Below are positions 53,867 through 63,232 of a stretch of DNA of 64,000 nt, in pieces. The number at the start of each line of letters is the position of its first letter. Position 1 is the first letter of the stretch. Source of the stretch: Candidatus Binatia bacterium. GTDB lineage: Bacteria > Desulfobacterota > Binatia > HRBIN30. A model generated the notes under the pieces. That model was not told the origin of the DNA and did no database searches. It worked only from the letters and a program-made list of their open reading frames with translations. The stretch spans positions 733,844 through 797,843 of the forward strand of contig BPIR01000002.1 of NCBI GenBank assembly GCA_026004215.1, written 5' to 3'. The position numbers and the translations under genes are program-made.

Positions 53867-54059
53867 CCGTGCCTGGCCCGACAGGTTGTTTTGTCGAGAG
53901 TTTTAGGTAATTGCCCGCTGCGTATGGAAACAGTCGTCGTTCGCTCCTCATCGCCTCCACCCGCGAGGAGAACCCGACGCGTACATCGCCGCACCCGACC
54001 GCTTCGCACTGGTCGCGCGCACGGCCGGACAAATTTATGCAGGCTACAAAACGATCCAG

Positions 54060-55271
54060 TTGGTCGAGAAACTTCTCGGCAGCGAACGCGTGTATTGGCT
54101 GTATCGCCGGCAACATGCCACTGCGGCCCGAGCCATCTTTCGCACTGCAGTTCGGCTCGAAGGGCTACTCATCAAAGCCTGCCAGTTTCTTGGAACGCGG
54201 GCGGACCTTCTCCCGCACGAATACATCGAAATATTGTCGCAACTCCACGACCGAGTGCCGCCACGGTCGTTCGTTCACACCCTCGGCCCCTTCGTCGAAA
54301 GGGAACTCGGCCAGCCCCTTCGCGCGGTGTTTGCCGATTGGGACCCCGAACCGCTGGCAGCAGCCTCGCTCGCACAGGTGCACCGCGCCCGCTTGCGCGA
54401 CGGGCGCGACGTTGTTCTCAAGATTCAGTACCCCGAGATCGCCCGGTTGGTGGAAGCGGATCTGGCGAATCTCGGCTTCTTGCTCACCGTTCTGGCTCGT
54501 CTCGAGCGCAGTTTCGACCTGCGCCTGGTCCTCCGGGAAATCCGGCGGCACGTTCCCCTGGAACTCGATTTTCTCCACGAGGCTCGCAATGCCGAGCGCA
54601 TTCGCACCAACTTGCAGCAGCGCGGCGATGTGGTGATTCCCCGGGTCATCCCGGAATACTCCACTCGGCGGCTGCTGGTGTTGGAGTATGTCGAGGGCAT
54701 CAAGGTCACCGACGTGGATCGCCTCGACCGCGCCGGGATCGATCGCAATGCTGTGGCCCGCTTGTTGACGGATGTGTTTTGCCAGCAGATTTTGCGCGAC
54801 GGCTTCTTCCACGCCGACCCACATCCCGGCAATATTTTGGTGCAACCCGGACCGCGCCTGGTTCTGTTGGACTTCGGCTTGGCCAAGTCTCTTCCGGCAG
54901 CGTTCCCCGCCGGGCTGGCGCAATTGGCGTCGGCCATACTGATGGAAAACCGCGAGGCAGCCGTGGAGGCCTTCCGGATTCTGGGCTTTCGCACGAAAAC
55001 TGATGACCCCGCTACTCTCGTCGCCTTGGGAGATGCATTCCTCGGGCAAGTCGTGCGCAGCGGGAAAGCGTACGCGGATCGCGAGCTCGTGGAAACGCTT
55101 CGCGAGCACATCGTGCAGCTCTTACGAGAGAATCCGATTGTGGAAGCGCCCTCGGATATTCTTCTCGTGCTGCGCGTCATGGGATTGCTCAGCGGGATCG
55201 GCAAGCAACTCGATGCGGAAGTGGATCTTTTGCCGGTGATGCTCCCCCACCTCGTAGGTGCACCATCGTAG
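54060..55271 (+). CDS. UbiB/ABC1-family atypical kinase (second copy)
   Basis: About 403 residues of the UbiB/ADCK family. It has AAASLAQVHRARL, VVLKIQYPEI, LELDFLHEARNAERI, FFHADPHPGNILV and VLLDFGLAKS, so the nucleotide- and metal-binding parts are intact. The KxGQ motif is altered to KACQ (LLIKACQFLGTRADLLP, residues 39-42). The start is uncertain: TTG 54060 is the only standard codon, yet family-like sequence (LVARTAGQIYAGYKTIQ) continues upstream in the same frame to 53907 without an ATG, so the true 5' end may be affected by a shift. Confidence 0.78.
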   Translation: MVEKLLGSERVYWLYRRQHATAARAIFRTAVRLEGLLIKACQFLGTRADLLPHEYIEILSQLHDRVPPRSFVHTLGPFVERELGQPLRAVFADWDPEPLAAASLAQVHRARLRDGRDVVLKIQYPEIARLVEADLANLGFLLTVLARLERSFDLRLVLREIRRHVPLELDFLHEARNAERIRTNLQQRGDVVIPRVIPEYSTRRLLVLEYVEGIKVTDVDRLDRAGIDRNAVARLLTDVFCQQILRDGFFHADPHPGNILVQPGPRLVLLDFGLAKSLPAAFPAGLAQLASAILMENREAAVEAFRILGFRTKTDDPATLVALGDAFLGQVVRSGKAYADRELVETLREHIVQLLRENPIVEAPSDILLVLRVMGLLSGIGKQLDAEVDLLPVMLPHLVGAPS

Positions 55272-55304
55272 AGACTTCGAGCACAACCCCAACCGGACGG
55301 GCGG

Positions 55305-56213
55305 TTACTTCTCCAACTCCTCGCGAATGGAGTACATCTTTTGGCGCGCCTCGGTGATAAATGCGTCCAGGTTGCGGCGATGGTTGGCGCACAGCCCGTC
55401 CGGCTTGCCGTTGAGCACCCACAATGGCTTCAGCCGCGCGGCTTTGCCCAGGGGTAGCGCCACCTCGTCAAGCAAAGTCACGAGCACGGCCCGTCCGGCA
55501 AACACTTCCCGATACTCGCGGGCTACGGCCAGCACAAGATAGTGCAGGGCGTGGGCGACGCCTTGGGAGTAATAAAACTCGTCATCCGTGCGGAAGAAAC
55601 TCACGTCGTCACGGTACAGGCGAGCGTGCACGTCACCGAGCAAATCGGTCCAAGCCTGGAACAACCGAATCAACTCGACGTTGCGCAAGTTGATGGGGCG
55701 CGAGCGTGGCGGCGTCGCGTGCAATCCCTCGATGTAGGCCTCGAGGGCACGCACACCCTCGCGCAGTTTCGACTCGGCCGATGGAAACCAAAACTTGAGC
55801 AAGTCGTTTCGAAATGCGGTGTCGGCTCGCACCAAGTTCGCGTCGAACTGGTCGCTCGACACCTTGGTCAAATGGTCCTTGAACACCCGCACACTCTCGC
55901 GCACGGCCTGCAAAATCCCGAGCTGTCGGTTGGCATTGTTGTCGGCCGCCAGTGCGGGTCCCCACAGAACGAAATCGTTCGGACGCCAACCGGTGCCGCC
56001 ATCGAGCTCGTGGCGCACGATGGCGGCAAGGGTGGCGGCGAACACCTCACCGCTGACGAGCGGCGTTCCCGCCGGAAAGCGCTGCTCGAAGTCGAAATCC
56101 AAACGATTGTGCCGCTTTTGCCCGAAGTGCAGCAATAACGGCAGGCCCAACACAACCAGCAACACGCCGATCGCAGCGGCCACCCACGCGACCGAGCCAC
56201 GTTCACTTTTCAT
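55305..56213 (-). CDS. DUF2333 membrane-anchored protein
   Basis: A 302-residue protein with one N-terminal helix (AWVAAAIGVLLVVLGLPLLL) and a large periplasmic domain of the DUF2333 family: ANRQLGILQAVRESVRVFKD, FFRTDDEFYYSQGVAHALHY, ARQKMYSIREELEK. Function unknown. ATG 56213 overlaps the rarA stop by 11 bases, so it follows rarA in one transcript. Confidence 0.82.
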   Translation of the reverse strand: MKSERGSVAWVAAAIGVLLVVLGLPLLLHFGQKRHNRLDFDFEQRFPAGTPLVSGEVFAATLAAIVRHELDGGTGWRPNDFVLWGPALAADNNANRQLGILQAVRESVRVFKDHLTKVSSDQFDANLVRADTAFRNDLLKFWFPSAESKLREGVRALEAYIEGLHATPPRSRPINLRNVELIRLFQAWTDLLGDVHARLYRDDVSFFRTDDEFYYSQGVAHALHYLVLAVAREYREVFAGRAVLVTLLDEVALPLGKAARLKPLWVLNGKPDGLCANHRRNLDAFITEARQKMYSIREELEK

Positions 56214-57573
56214 CTCCGGCTCGCTTTCTGCGCCGCTCTCGCCAGCGCGCCAAACGTTCACCAATTCGCTTTTCCTCGCCTTGATCGCTGGGCTCGTAGT
56301 ACGTGCGCTCGCGCAGGAGGTCGGGCAGGTGGGGCTGATCGGTAAAGTGCTCGGGGAAATCGTGGGCATACTCGTAGTTTTTCCCGTAACCCAAATCCCG
56401 CATGAGCTGAGTCGGCGCATTGCGCAGGTGGAGCGGGACCGGCAGCGGGCCGTGCGCGCGCACGTCCGCCGTGGCAGCCAGCATGGCACGGTACGCGGCA
56501 TTCGATTTCGGTGCCGTCGCCAAATACGTGGCCGCCTGGGCAAGCGGGATGCGCCCCTCCGGTAACCCGACAAAGTGCACGGCATCTTTGGCGGCCACAG
56601 CAATCAGCAGTGCGCGCGGATCGGCGTTCCCGATGTCCTCGGCCGCAAAAATCACCATGCGGCGGGCAATGAAGAGCGGGTCTTCCCCGGCTTCGAGCAT
56701 GCGCATCATCCAGTACACGGCTGCGTCGGGGTCGCTGCCGCGCAAGCTTTTGATGAAGGCTGAAATGACGTTGTAGTGTTCTTCGCCCGCTTTGTCGTAC
56801 AACAGGGCGCGGTGCTGCGCTGCTTCCTCGGCCAAGGCGAGATCGATCCGCGCTCGACCGCGCACACCGGCAAGCTCGGCCGCCGACTCCAGCACGTTGT
56901 ACGCTACGCGCGCATCTCCCTGTGCCTGCTCCGCGATAAACCGGAGAGCTTCGGGCTCGATCTCCAGGTGGCGCCCGCCCAAGCCGCGCTCCGGATCCGC
57001 GAGCGCCCGGCGCAACAGGATCTCGATGTCCGCGATGCTCAATGGCTCCAACACCAACACGCGGCAGCGGGAAAGCAAAGGCGCGATGATCTCGAACGAG
57101 GGATTTTCCGTGGTCGCGCCAATCAACGTTAGCGTTCCGTCCTCCACGTACGGCAAGAAGGCATCTTGCTGCGCTTTATTGAAGCGGTGGATCTCGTCCA
57201 CGAACAGCACGGTTTGCCGGCCGTACAGACGTTGGTTCTCTCGGGCTCGATCGATGATGGCACGCAGCTCCTTCACGCCCGAGAGCACAGCGGAAAATTG
57301 CACGAAGTCCGCCCGCACGTGCTGCGAGAGCAGCAAGGCCAGCGTTGTTTTGCCGCAGCCGGGAGGCCCCCAAAAAATCAGCGACGGAAGCTTCCCGGTG
57401 TACAGAAGTTCGCTCAAGAGGTGCCCCCGACCCAGCAAATGTTGCTGGCCGACGAACTCCTCGAGCGAGCGCGGGCGCATCCGTTCCGCCAAGGGAGCCT
57501 CGCGGCGCCGCAGCGCCTCCCCTTGGGCGGCAAATAAATCCGGCTCGCCCCTCACGGGCTTGCGCTTCGCCAT
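56203..57573 (-). CDS. rarA: Replication-associated recombination protein RarA
   Basis: A 456-residue AAA+ ATPase of the RarA/MgsA/WRNIP1 family acting at stalled replication forks. Walker A is IFWGPPGCGKTTLALLL, Walker B VLFVDEIHRFNKAQQD, sensor 1 LIGATTENPSFEI, arginine-finger region APLLSRCRVLVLEPL, and the family C-terminus DPDAAVYWMMRMLEAGEDP. The N-terminal PLAERMRPRSLEEFVGQQHL is diagnostic. Length is normal. Confidence 0.94.
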   Translation of the reverse strand: MAKRKPVRGEPDLFAAQGEALRRREAPLAERMRPRSLEEFVGQQHLLGRGHLLSELLYTGKLPSLIFWGPPGCGKTTLALLLSQHVRADFVQFSAVLSGVKELRAIIDRARENQRLYGRQTVLFVDEIHRFNKAQQDAFLPYVEDGTLTLIGATTENPSFEIIAPLLSRCRVLVLEPLSIADIEILLRRALADPERGLGGRHLEIEPEALRFIAEQAQGDARVAYNVLESAAELAGVRGRARIDLALAEEAAQHRALLYDKAGEEHYNVISAFIKSLRGSDPDAAVYWMMRMLEAGEDPLFIARRMVIFAAEDIGNADPRALLIAVAAKDAVHFVGLPEGRIPLAQAATYLATAPKSNAAYRAMLAATADVRAHGPLPVPLHLRNAPTQLMRDLGYGKNYEYAHDFPEHFTDQPHLPDLLRERTYYEPSDQGEEKRIGERLARWRERRRKRAGDEK

Positions 57574-57640
57574 GGGGCCAACCCTAGCACAGCTCCGGCC
57601 TCGAGCCGCAAGCCGAGAGCGAGGCCCGCCTTCTCGGCCT

Positions 57641-57910
57641 CTATTTGGCCGCCTCTGGTTGTTGCTCTTCCTCCATGGGCTCCCACCACTGACACCACCA
57701 ATTTTCGCCGACCAAGATGCGAATTTTGGGGTGCCAGCAGTAAGAAATGTCTTCGTCCGGATTCAGGTAGTAGTAACAGTTTCGGCAACGCTCCTCGCCG
57801 TTGGGCTTGCCCCGTAAAATCGCGTCTTCCGCCAAATGCCTGAGCTGCAGGGCCAGTTTTTCGTCCTCGGGCTTGGGTTCCAGCCGCGGCAACTCCACAT
57901 CGTCAGCCAT
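57641..57910 (-). CDS. Small cysteine/tryptophan-rich protein
   Basis: An 89-residue soluble protein. ATG 57910 has GGAGGGA upstream. The C-terminal half has CRNCYYYLNPDEDISYCWHP and WWCQWWEPMEEE: three cysteines and a histidine well placed to bind zinc or an iron-sulfur cluster, as in high-potential iron-sulfur-like or zinc-finger proteins. The N-terminal half is acidic and helical. No family assigned. It lies 67 bases before rarA in the same direction. Confidence 0.68.
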   Translation of the reverse strand: MADDVELPRLEPKPEDEKLALQLRHLAEDAILRGKPNGEERCRNCYYYLNPDEDISYCWHPKIRILVGENWWCQWWEPMEEEQQPEAAK

Positions 57911-58043
57911 GATGTCCCTCCTCGCGTCGATCTTCCCCTTGCTTCTGCCCGCTTGTTTTGTGTTTGGCGCCACCAGGACGCTCGCAGGGATGTGCGGCAT
58001 CCGTTGCGGCAGACCGGCTAACCGCATATAGCAAACGCCCACG

Positions 58044-58530
58044 ATGGGAGAAGAAGGTCGGAACGCTCCGGGGTTCCCCCGCCCTTGGCTTCAGCGCCAG
58101 CCCGGGCAACTGATTGGCCGTGGCCATCCGGCCGGAGACTTTTTGGAGGCGTACCGCTGGCACCTCCTCGACGGAAGCGCCCGGCTTGCTCCGCGTGCGC
58201 GCCCACTTGCCCGAACATGTGAAAAACCCGCGCGGCCAATTGTTCGGAGGGTTCACCCCTACGTACGTGGACCTGATCGCCCTCCTCACCGTGCGCGCCG
58301 GTCAACCACGCGAGGGTTGGCGAACATGGTTGGCAACCACCAGCATGCGGCTCGACTATTTCGAACCCATCGTCGGGCCGCACTTCGTCATCGAGAGTCA
58401 GCTCGTGAAGGCCCGCGGCCGCACGCGCGCTGTCGAGACACGCTTTTTCGACCCCGAGCACACCCTGGCCGTGTTTGCCTTCACTCTCATCCGCGAAATG
58501 CCGCTCGATCGCCCGCTTGGCGACGGCTAG
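58044..58530 (+). pseudogene. PaaI/hotdog-fold thioesterase, one frameshift
   Basis: A ~160-residue thioesterase. ATG 58044 begins MGEEGRNAPGFPRPWLQ, then RGHPAGDFLEAYRW, and after a one-base shift near 58171-58183 continues APGLLRVRAHLPEHVKNPRG, LFGGFTPTYVDLIALLTV, TTSMRLDYFEPIVG, ending LGDG. The hotdog helix GGFTPTYVDL carries the expected aspartate. The join restores a full-length family member, so a consensus error is likely. It diverges from the small cysteine protein gene. Confidence 0.72.
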
Positions 58531-58688
58531 CCGCCGTTTGCGACTTTTGCCGGCCCGCAGTCCGCGCACCAAACGCAGCACGGCCTGTGGAACAGCTACG
58601 CCACGGCCAACCAAAACCAGTGGGACGCAACTCGGTCCTGGAGGTTCGCTCCCGGCTGCTACCCTCGCCGAGCGCCCCATCCCCCAAC

Positions 58689-60836
58689 TCACCGCTGGTT
58701 GCGAGCCAGTTGCTGACTTGCTGGGGCACAGCCCGCCAGCGCGGCGGCGACCGAGCGCACGATTTCCTCGATGGTCACGACGGCATTTCCGTCCAAATCC
58801 GCGGCGTTGCAGGCTTCGACCGGCGCCTCGGAGAGGGCGATACGCACCTGAACGACAATTTCATCCACGGTGACCTCGCCGTCGCCGTTACAGTCGCCCG
58901 TGCACGGCGAGCCGCGCACCTGCCCCCGCGCTACGCCGAGGTTGGAATCCACCGCGCCGTCCCAGGCCGCGAACGTGAAGCGATCCTCGCCGCGAAATCC
59001 GTCTTCCGGGGCATAACGGCACACGGTACCCTCGACCCAAGCGGTCCCGTGCGAAGGTTGCTCCACTATGCGGAGCGCAAGCGCATCTTGGTCGGGATCG
59101 TAAGCCGATACTGCAGACGCCCCCGTGCCGCCTGGGGCAACCGAGACGTCCACATCCTCGACCACCGGGGGCCGATTGCTCGCCGGGCTCTCCGAGTTCG
59201 GGCCGTTGTGACACGCATAGCAGCCGACCTGGAATCCACGCCAAAAAACTTTTGTACCGAATTTGCCCGCGGCCAGGGTCCGGTCCGCCAGTGCGCGCGA
59301 CAGCACCGTGCCGCGGTAATCGGCACCGTGACAGGTGCGGCAAGACTCGACCTGCCCGTGCTCCGCGAAATCCCCATGGGCTGGCACCCATGCCTGCCCA
59401 ACGGGGTGCAAACCGTGCGGCCCACCTGAGGCAACCATGGGCACGCGCGCATGGCACGCGCCGCACTCGCTCAGCACGCCCACATGCCCTTGCAGGGCAA
59501 GGGTTTGCAAATTGTCGTTGGCATGACTGCTGGGATATTCCGCGTGTGTGGGGCCGTGGCACGCTTGGCACGCCAGCCCGCCGTGACCTGTGGAAAACCG
59601 ATACAAGGATGTCCCGGGCGCTGGCACGTCCGGATTCGTCGCAAAGGTCAGATCCACCGGTTGGCGCGGTGCGCCGGTCGCGTCGAAAACGCTCAGAAAG
59701 CGCAAGCCGCCCGCGTTGCGGGTCGCGCTACCCGTGTGGCAGCTTTGGCAATTCGGCTCGTCGAGCCAGCCGCGACGGGAGGGCGCCGCAACATCGAGCA
59801 TGCCTCCGTGGCAACTTTGGCATTGGATCGCGCGACTGCCGTCGGACGCCACTGCGTTTCCCATGGCGCCGCGCAGGCACCGCGTGGTTTTTCCAGGATG
59901 GCAACGGTAACACGCCGCCCGATTGTTGCCGGACGCGAGCGGCTCCAAGGTGTCCGGATCCTGCACCCAGGCCATGCGCCGGTGCACTGCCTGGGTAAGC
60001 GGCGAAACACCATCCAAGCCACTGCCTGGGAGCGCTGCCGACGCGTGGCAGCGAGCGCACAAAATGGCGGTGCCCGCACGGGCCGTGGCGTACAGGCCCT
60101 CTTCGGCGTAACCTGCTTGCACGAGCGCGGCTCGAAATACGGGATTCATCCCTTCGCGGTCGTCGTGCAGCCGCAAAACGTTCCAGCGCATGTCGCGCTG
60201 CGGGTCGGGATCGTACACCCAGCCGTCGCGCGGCTGCGCCGCCGGGCTCGACCCGGAGGCATGGCAGGCACGGCAATCCATTTCGTCCGAAACCGGAGCA
60301 ACGACTGAGGCCGTGGCACGGACGCTGCCGCCGCTGTCGCGGGCAACCACCAAGAACACGGGGTAGGTATTTTTCTTCCCCTCGTCATCATACGGAACCA
60401 CAGGGATTCCCTCGGCCACGAACCAATTGTGCTCGGGGTCGAAGCGTAGCGGCTGAGGTTCGTTCGCCCGGCCGGGGAGGCGAACCCCGGCGAGGCCTAC
60501 ATCCGGCGGCAAATGCACGCCGAACAGCGCAGGGGCGAAGTCCCAAAAATTCGTCTTACCGGCTGCGGTGGTGTTGATCGAACCCGTGGGGTCCGCGATG
60601 GCTTGATACGTTACCGACCAGCCTTTGGGATTGCGGACCGAGCGACCGCTGCTGTCCACAAGTTGCGCGTGAATCGTATTGTACGGAGGCAGCAGTGCGA
60701 AGACGGAATAATCTCCATCCATGCAATGCATGCCGAGGTTGTTCCACGCAACCAAGGTTTCCGCCCACAAGTTCCCGACAACGCCCACCAGCAGTGCAAC
60801 AACAGCAATCGCCGCGACGACGAACTTCGTGGCCAT
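58689..60836 (-). CDS. Nine-haem c-type cytochrome with EF-hand-like tail
   Basis: A 715-residue exported cytochrome. The signal peptide ends NLWA. I count nine CXXCH sites: CRACH, CARCH, CYRCH, CQSCH, CQSCH, CQACH, CGACH, CRTCH and CYACH. The N-terminal ~190 residues, before the first haem, hold the block NNLGMHCMDGDYSVFALLPP. After the last haem come a cadherin/Ig-like strand domain (YDPDQDALALRIVEQPSHGT) and two calcium-loop repeats (GDCNGDGEVTVDEIVVQV, ADLDGNAVVTIEEIVRSV). It probably carries electrons at the cell surface; donor and acceptor are unknown. Confidence 0.85.
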   Translation of the reverse strand: MATKFVVAAIAVVALLVGVVGNLWAETLVAWNNLGMHCMDGDYSVFALLPPYNTIHAQLVDSSGRSVRNPKGWSVTYQAIADPTGSINTTAAGKTNFWDFAPALFGVHLPPDVGLAGVRLPGRANEPQPLRFDPEHNWFVAEGIPVVPYDDEGKKNTYPVFLVVARDSGGSVRATASVVAPVSDEMDCRACHASGSSPAAQPRDGWVYDPDPQRDMRWNVLRLHDDREGMNPVFRAALVQAGYAEEGLYATARAGTAILCARCHASAALPGSGLDGVSPLTQAVHRRMAWVQDPDTLEPLASGNNRAACYRCHPGKTTRCLRGAMGNAVASDGSRAIQCQSCHGGMLDVAAPSRRGWLDEPNCQSCHTGSATRNAGGLRFLSVFDATGAPRQPVDLTFATNPDVPAPGTSLYRFSTGHGGLACQACHGPTHAEYPSSHANDNLQTLALQGHVGVLSECGACHARVPMVASGGPHGLHPVGQAWVPAHGDFAEHGQVESCRTCHGADYRGTVLSRALADRTLAAGKFGTKVFWRGFQVGCYACHNGPNSESPASNRPPVVEDVDVSVAPGGTGASAVSAYDPDQDALALRIVEQPSHGTAWVEGTVCRYAPEDGFRGEDRFTFAAWDGAVDSNLGVARGQVRGSPCTGDCNGDGEVTVDEIVVQVRIALSEAPVEACNAADLDGNAVVTIEEIVRSVAAALAGCAPASQQLARNQR

Positions 60837-61016
60837 TTCTTCCCCGTTTCGTCAATGCGTCACTCAGTGGTGCACACACTGGCGAATTTATTGCGCCGAA
60901 CGAGCGCGTGGCTTCGTGCACCGTCCAGGCAACATCTCCCCGCGGCATCGAGGTCCCTGCGGAAACGGGCGCAGAGGCTTGACTTCCGGAACCGTTCCGG
61001 CGTTGAGTGCCAAAGC

Positions 61017-62609
61017 GTGACAGATCCCAGCGGCACTGGAAGCGGACCTAGTCACCCCCTGAGCGGAGTGGGCTTGCGCCACCATGCGCAAGTACGCCCG
61101 CAGGCACTGGCGATATGGAGCCAGGAGCGCCGGCTGAGCTATGCCGAGCTATACCGGCGGGCCAACCAACTCGCACATGCTTTGCGCGCGGCGGGCGTGA
61201 GCCAGGGAGATGCTGTGGCGCTGGTACTGCACAACCGCTGCGAGTGGTTGGAGGTGTTGCAAGCTGTGGGCAAGCTCGGCGCTCGCGTTCTCCCCGTGGG
61301 CTATCGCGCCAAGGCCCCGGAAATCGCTTACCTGCTGAGTGATGCCCGGGCCCGACTCGTTATCGCGGAAAACGCGCTCCGCGAGGAAGTGGATGCAGCT
61401 TTAGCAGCGGTTGGAGGAACGATTCCTGTGTGGGTGGTCGGGGAGGATTCGCCGTGGCGAGGCGACAGCTACGAAAGACAAATTTCCGCTCATAGCTCGG
61501 AGGAAGCCGAGGATTTTTACCCGGGTGGCGGTTTTGACGTGCTGGTGTACACCTCAGGTACCACGGGCCGCCCCAAGGGTGTGGAGCGCACCGTGGATCC
61601 TGCCCAATCACCAGCCCAACTGCGCGCGGTGGCGCAGATGTGGGGACTGCGCGCGAGCGATGTTCATCTCGTGTGCGGGCCGCTCTACCACACTGCGCCG
61701 GCAAGCTATGCGCAAGCACATTTGCTGGTGGGCGCAGCCGTCGTTTTGCTTCCTCGCTTCGAGGCACAAACCGTTCTCGAGGCTATGGAACGGCATCGCG
61801 TGACGACCACGTTCATGGTGCCGACTCACTTCGTGCGCATCCTGCAACTGCCGGACGAGGTGCGCCGTCGGTACGACCTGGCATCCGTTCGCTTGGTCCT
61901 CCACGCGGCGGCCCCCTGCCCCATCGAAGTCAAGCGTCGCATCATGGAGCTGTTCCCTCCCGGAACAGTGGTGGAATTTTACGGCGCCTCGGAAACCGGC
62001 TTTACACGTGTTTCGGCGGAAGAGTGGCTCGCGCGGCCGGGAACGGTGGGAAAGCCCTGGCCCGGGCACGAGTTGCGGATTTTGACGGAAGACGGCCGGG
62101 ATTGCGGGCCCGGAGAGATCGGCCTGGTGTACGTGCGCAGCCCCTATATGAACTTCTCCTATCGCCACGCGCCCGACAAAAACCTGCAAGCATTTCGCGA
62201 TGGCTGGTTCACAGCCGGAGATCTCGGTTACTTGGATGCCGACGGCTACTTGTTTTTGGTCGAGCGCCGCACGGACTTGATCCTGACCGGCGGTGCCAAC
62301 GTGTATCCCGCCGAGGTCGAGGCGGTGTTGCTGGAACACCCGGGCGTGGCCGACGCAGCGGTGGTCGGGTTGCCGGATGACGACCTCGGCCGGAAGGTGG
62401 TCGCCGTAGTGGAACAGCGCGCCGGAGTTTCAATCTCGCAAGGCGATCTAATTGACTTCGCTCGGCAGCGCCTAGCGCACTACAAATGCCCGCGGCAAGT
62501 GTTTTTTGTCGCCGAACTCCCGCGCGAACCTACCGGCAAAGTGCGCCGGCATGAACTGGTGGACTGGCTCCTGCGCCGCGCATCCGCAGGACGCACAGCG
62601 GGCACATGA
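61017..62609 (+). CDS. AMP-dependent acyl-CoA ligase
   Basis: A ~530-residue ANL-superfamily ligase that activates a carboxylic acid with ATP and CoA. The P-loop is VYTSGTTGRPKGVERT, A5 EFYGASETGFTRVS, A7/A8 GWFTAGDLGYLDADGYLF and RRTDLILTGGANVYPAEVE, and A10 lysine EPTGKVRRHEL. It most resembles medium/long-chain fatty-acid or aromatic-acid ligases. The start is uncertain (GTG 61017, no strong ribosome site). It diverges from the cytochrome and is followed by two overlapping genes, so its product may be used by the same pathway. Confidence 0.87.
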   Translation: MTDPSGTGSGPSHPLSGVGLRHHAQVRPQALAIWSQERRLSYAELYRRANQLAHALRAAGVSQGDAVALVLHNRCEWLEVLQAVGKLGARVLPVGYRAKAPEIAYLLSDARARLVIAENALREEVDAALAAVGGTIPVWVVGEDSPWRGDSYERQISAHSSEEAEDFYPGGGFDVLVYTSGTTGRPKGVERTVDPAQSPAQLRAVAQMWGLRASDVHLVCGPLYHTAPASYAQAHLLVGAAVVLLPRFEAQTVLEAMERHRVTTTFMVPTHFVRILQLPDEVRRRYDLASVRLVLHAAAPCPIEVKRRIMELFPPGTVVEFYGASETGFTRVSAEEWLARPGTVGKPWPGHELRILTEDGRDCGPGEIGLVYVRSPYMNFSYRHAPDKNLQAFRDGWFTAGDLGYLDADGYLFLVERRTDLILTGGANVYPAEVEAVLLEHPGVADAAVVGLPDDDLGRKVVAVVEQRAGVSISQGDLIDFARQRLAHYKCPRQVFFVAELPREPTGKVRRHELVDWLLRRASAGRTAGT

Positions 62610-63232
62610 GACTTGCCTTTGGCCGTGCAGCTTCCTTAAAAAGTCGAGAACCCATGAGGGCATCACCGATACGCTTTTCCTTCCGAGAACGCATGCAAGG
62701 CCCGTTTTCCGCGGGTGCGCCCACTCCCGAGGTGGGGGCGATTCGAGGCCGCACGGAAGGCTCGGTGGCCGTGGCAGACCTGGAAGTGACCATCGAAGAT
62801 CTCGAACAATTCTTCGCCGATCCACGCCACGTCGCTCAGCTTCGCGGTAGCGTAACCCTTCCGCAGTTAGCCACGGCGCGCCCGCTCGCTTCCGGCGAGC
62901 TCGAAATGTACGTGCCCGATCTCCAGCGCAGCGCCAAACTCTTGCGTTACTCTTTCACGTTTTCCGGCAACGACGAAGCGCCGTACTTCTTCCGCGGCGT
63001 GAAGGTACTGCGTACCCCGTTTCCCTCACTGCGCGCCCAAGTGACGTTGTTCAGCGAGGTTCGTGCGGGGGGCGAAAATGGCCCACTGTGGGGCGCCGGC
63101 ATTCTCACGTTTCGCTGGCGCGACTTGCCTGCTTTTCTCGGCTCGATGCGTGCCGAAGGCTGCTCGCGCGCGCTCGCGTTGTGGCGGTTCGGGCGGTTTG
63201 CGCAGCGCGAACTTGCTTTCGCACCGGCATGA
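62606..63232 (+). CDS. Protein resembling the N-terminal domain of GMC/cholesterol oxidases
   Basis: A 208-residue soluble protein overlapping the ligase stop by 4 bases. The region PIRFSFRERMQGPFSAG, VTIEDLEQFFADPRHVAQL, GSVTLPQL, RYSFTFSGNDEAPYFFRGVK resembles the small domain that precedes some GMC-type (cholesterol oxidase-like) flavoproteins, here standing alone. No flavin-binding motif is present. ATG 62654 (MRASPIRFSF) is an alternative start. I infer a role in lipid or steroid handling with the adjacent ligase, with low certainty. Confidence 0.62.
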   Translation: MRLAFGRAASLKSREPMRASPIRFSFRERMQGPFSAGAPTPEVGAIRGRTEGSVAVADLEVTIEDLEQFFADPRHVAQLRGSVTLPQLATARPLASGELEMYVPDLQRSAKLLRYSFTFSGNDEAPYFFRGVKVLRTPFPSLRAQVTLFSEVRAGGENGPLWGAGILTFRWRDLPAFLGSMRAEGCSRALALWRFGRFAQRELAFAPA

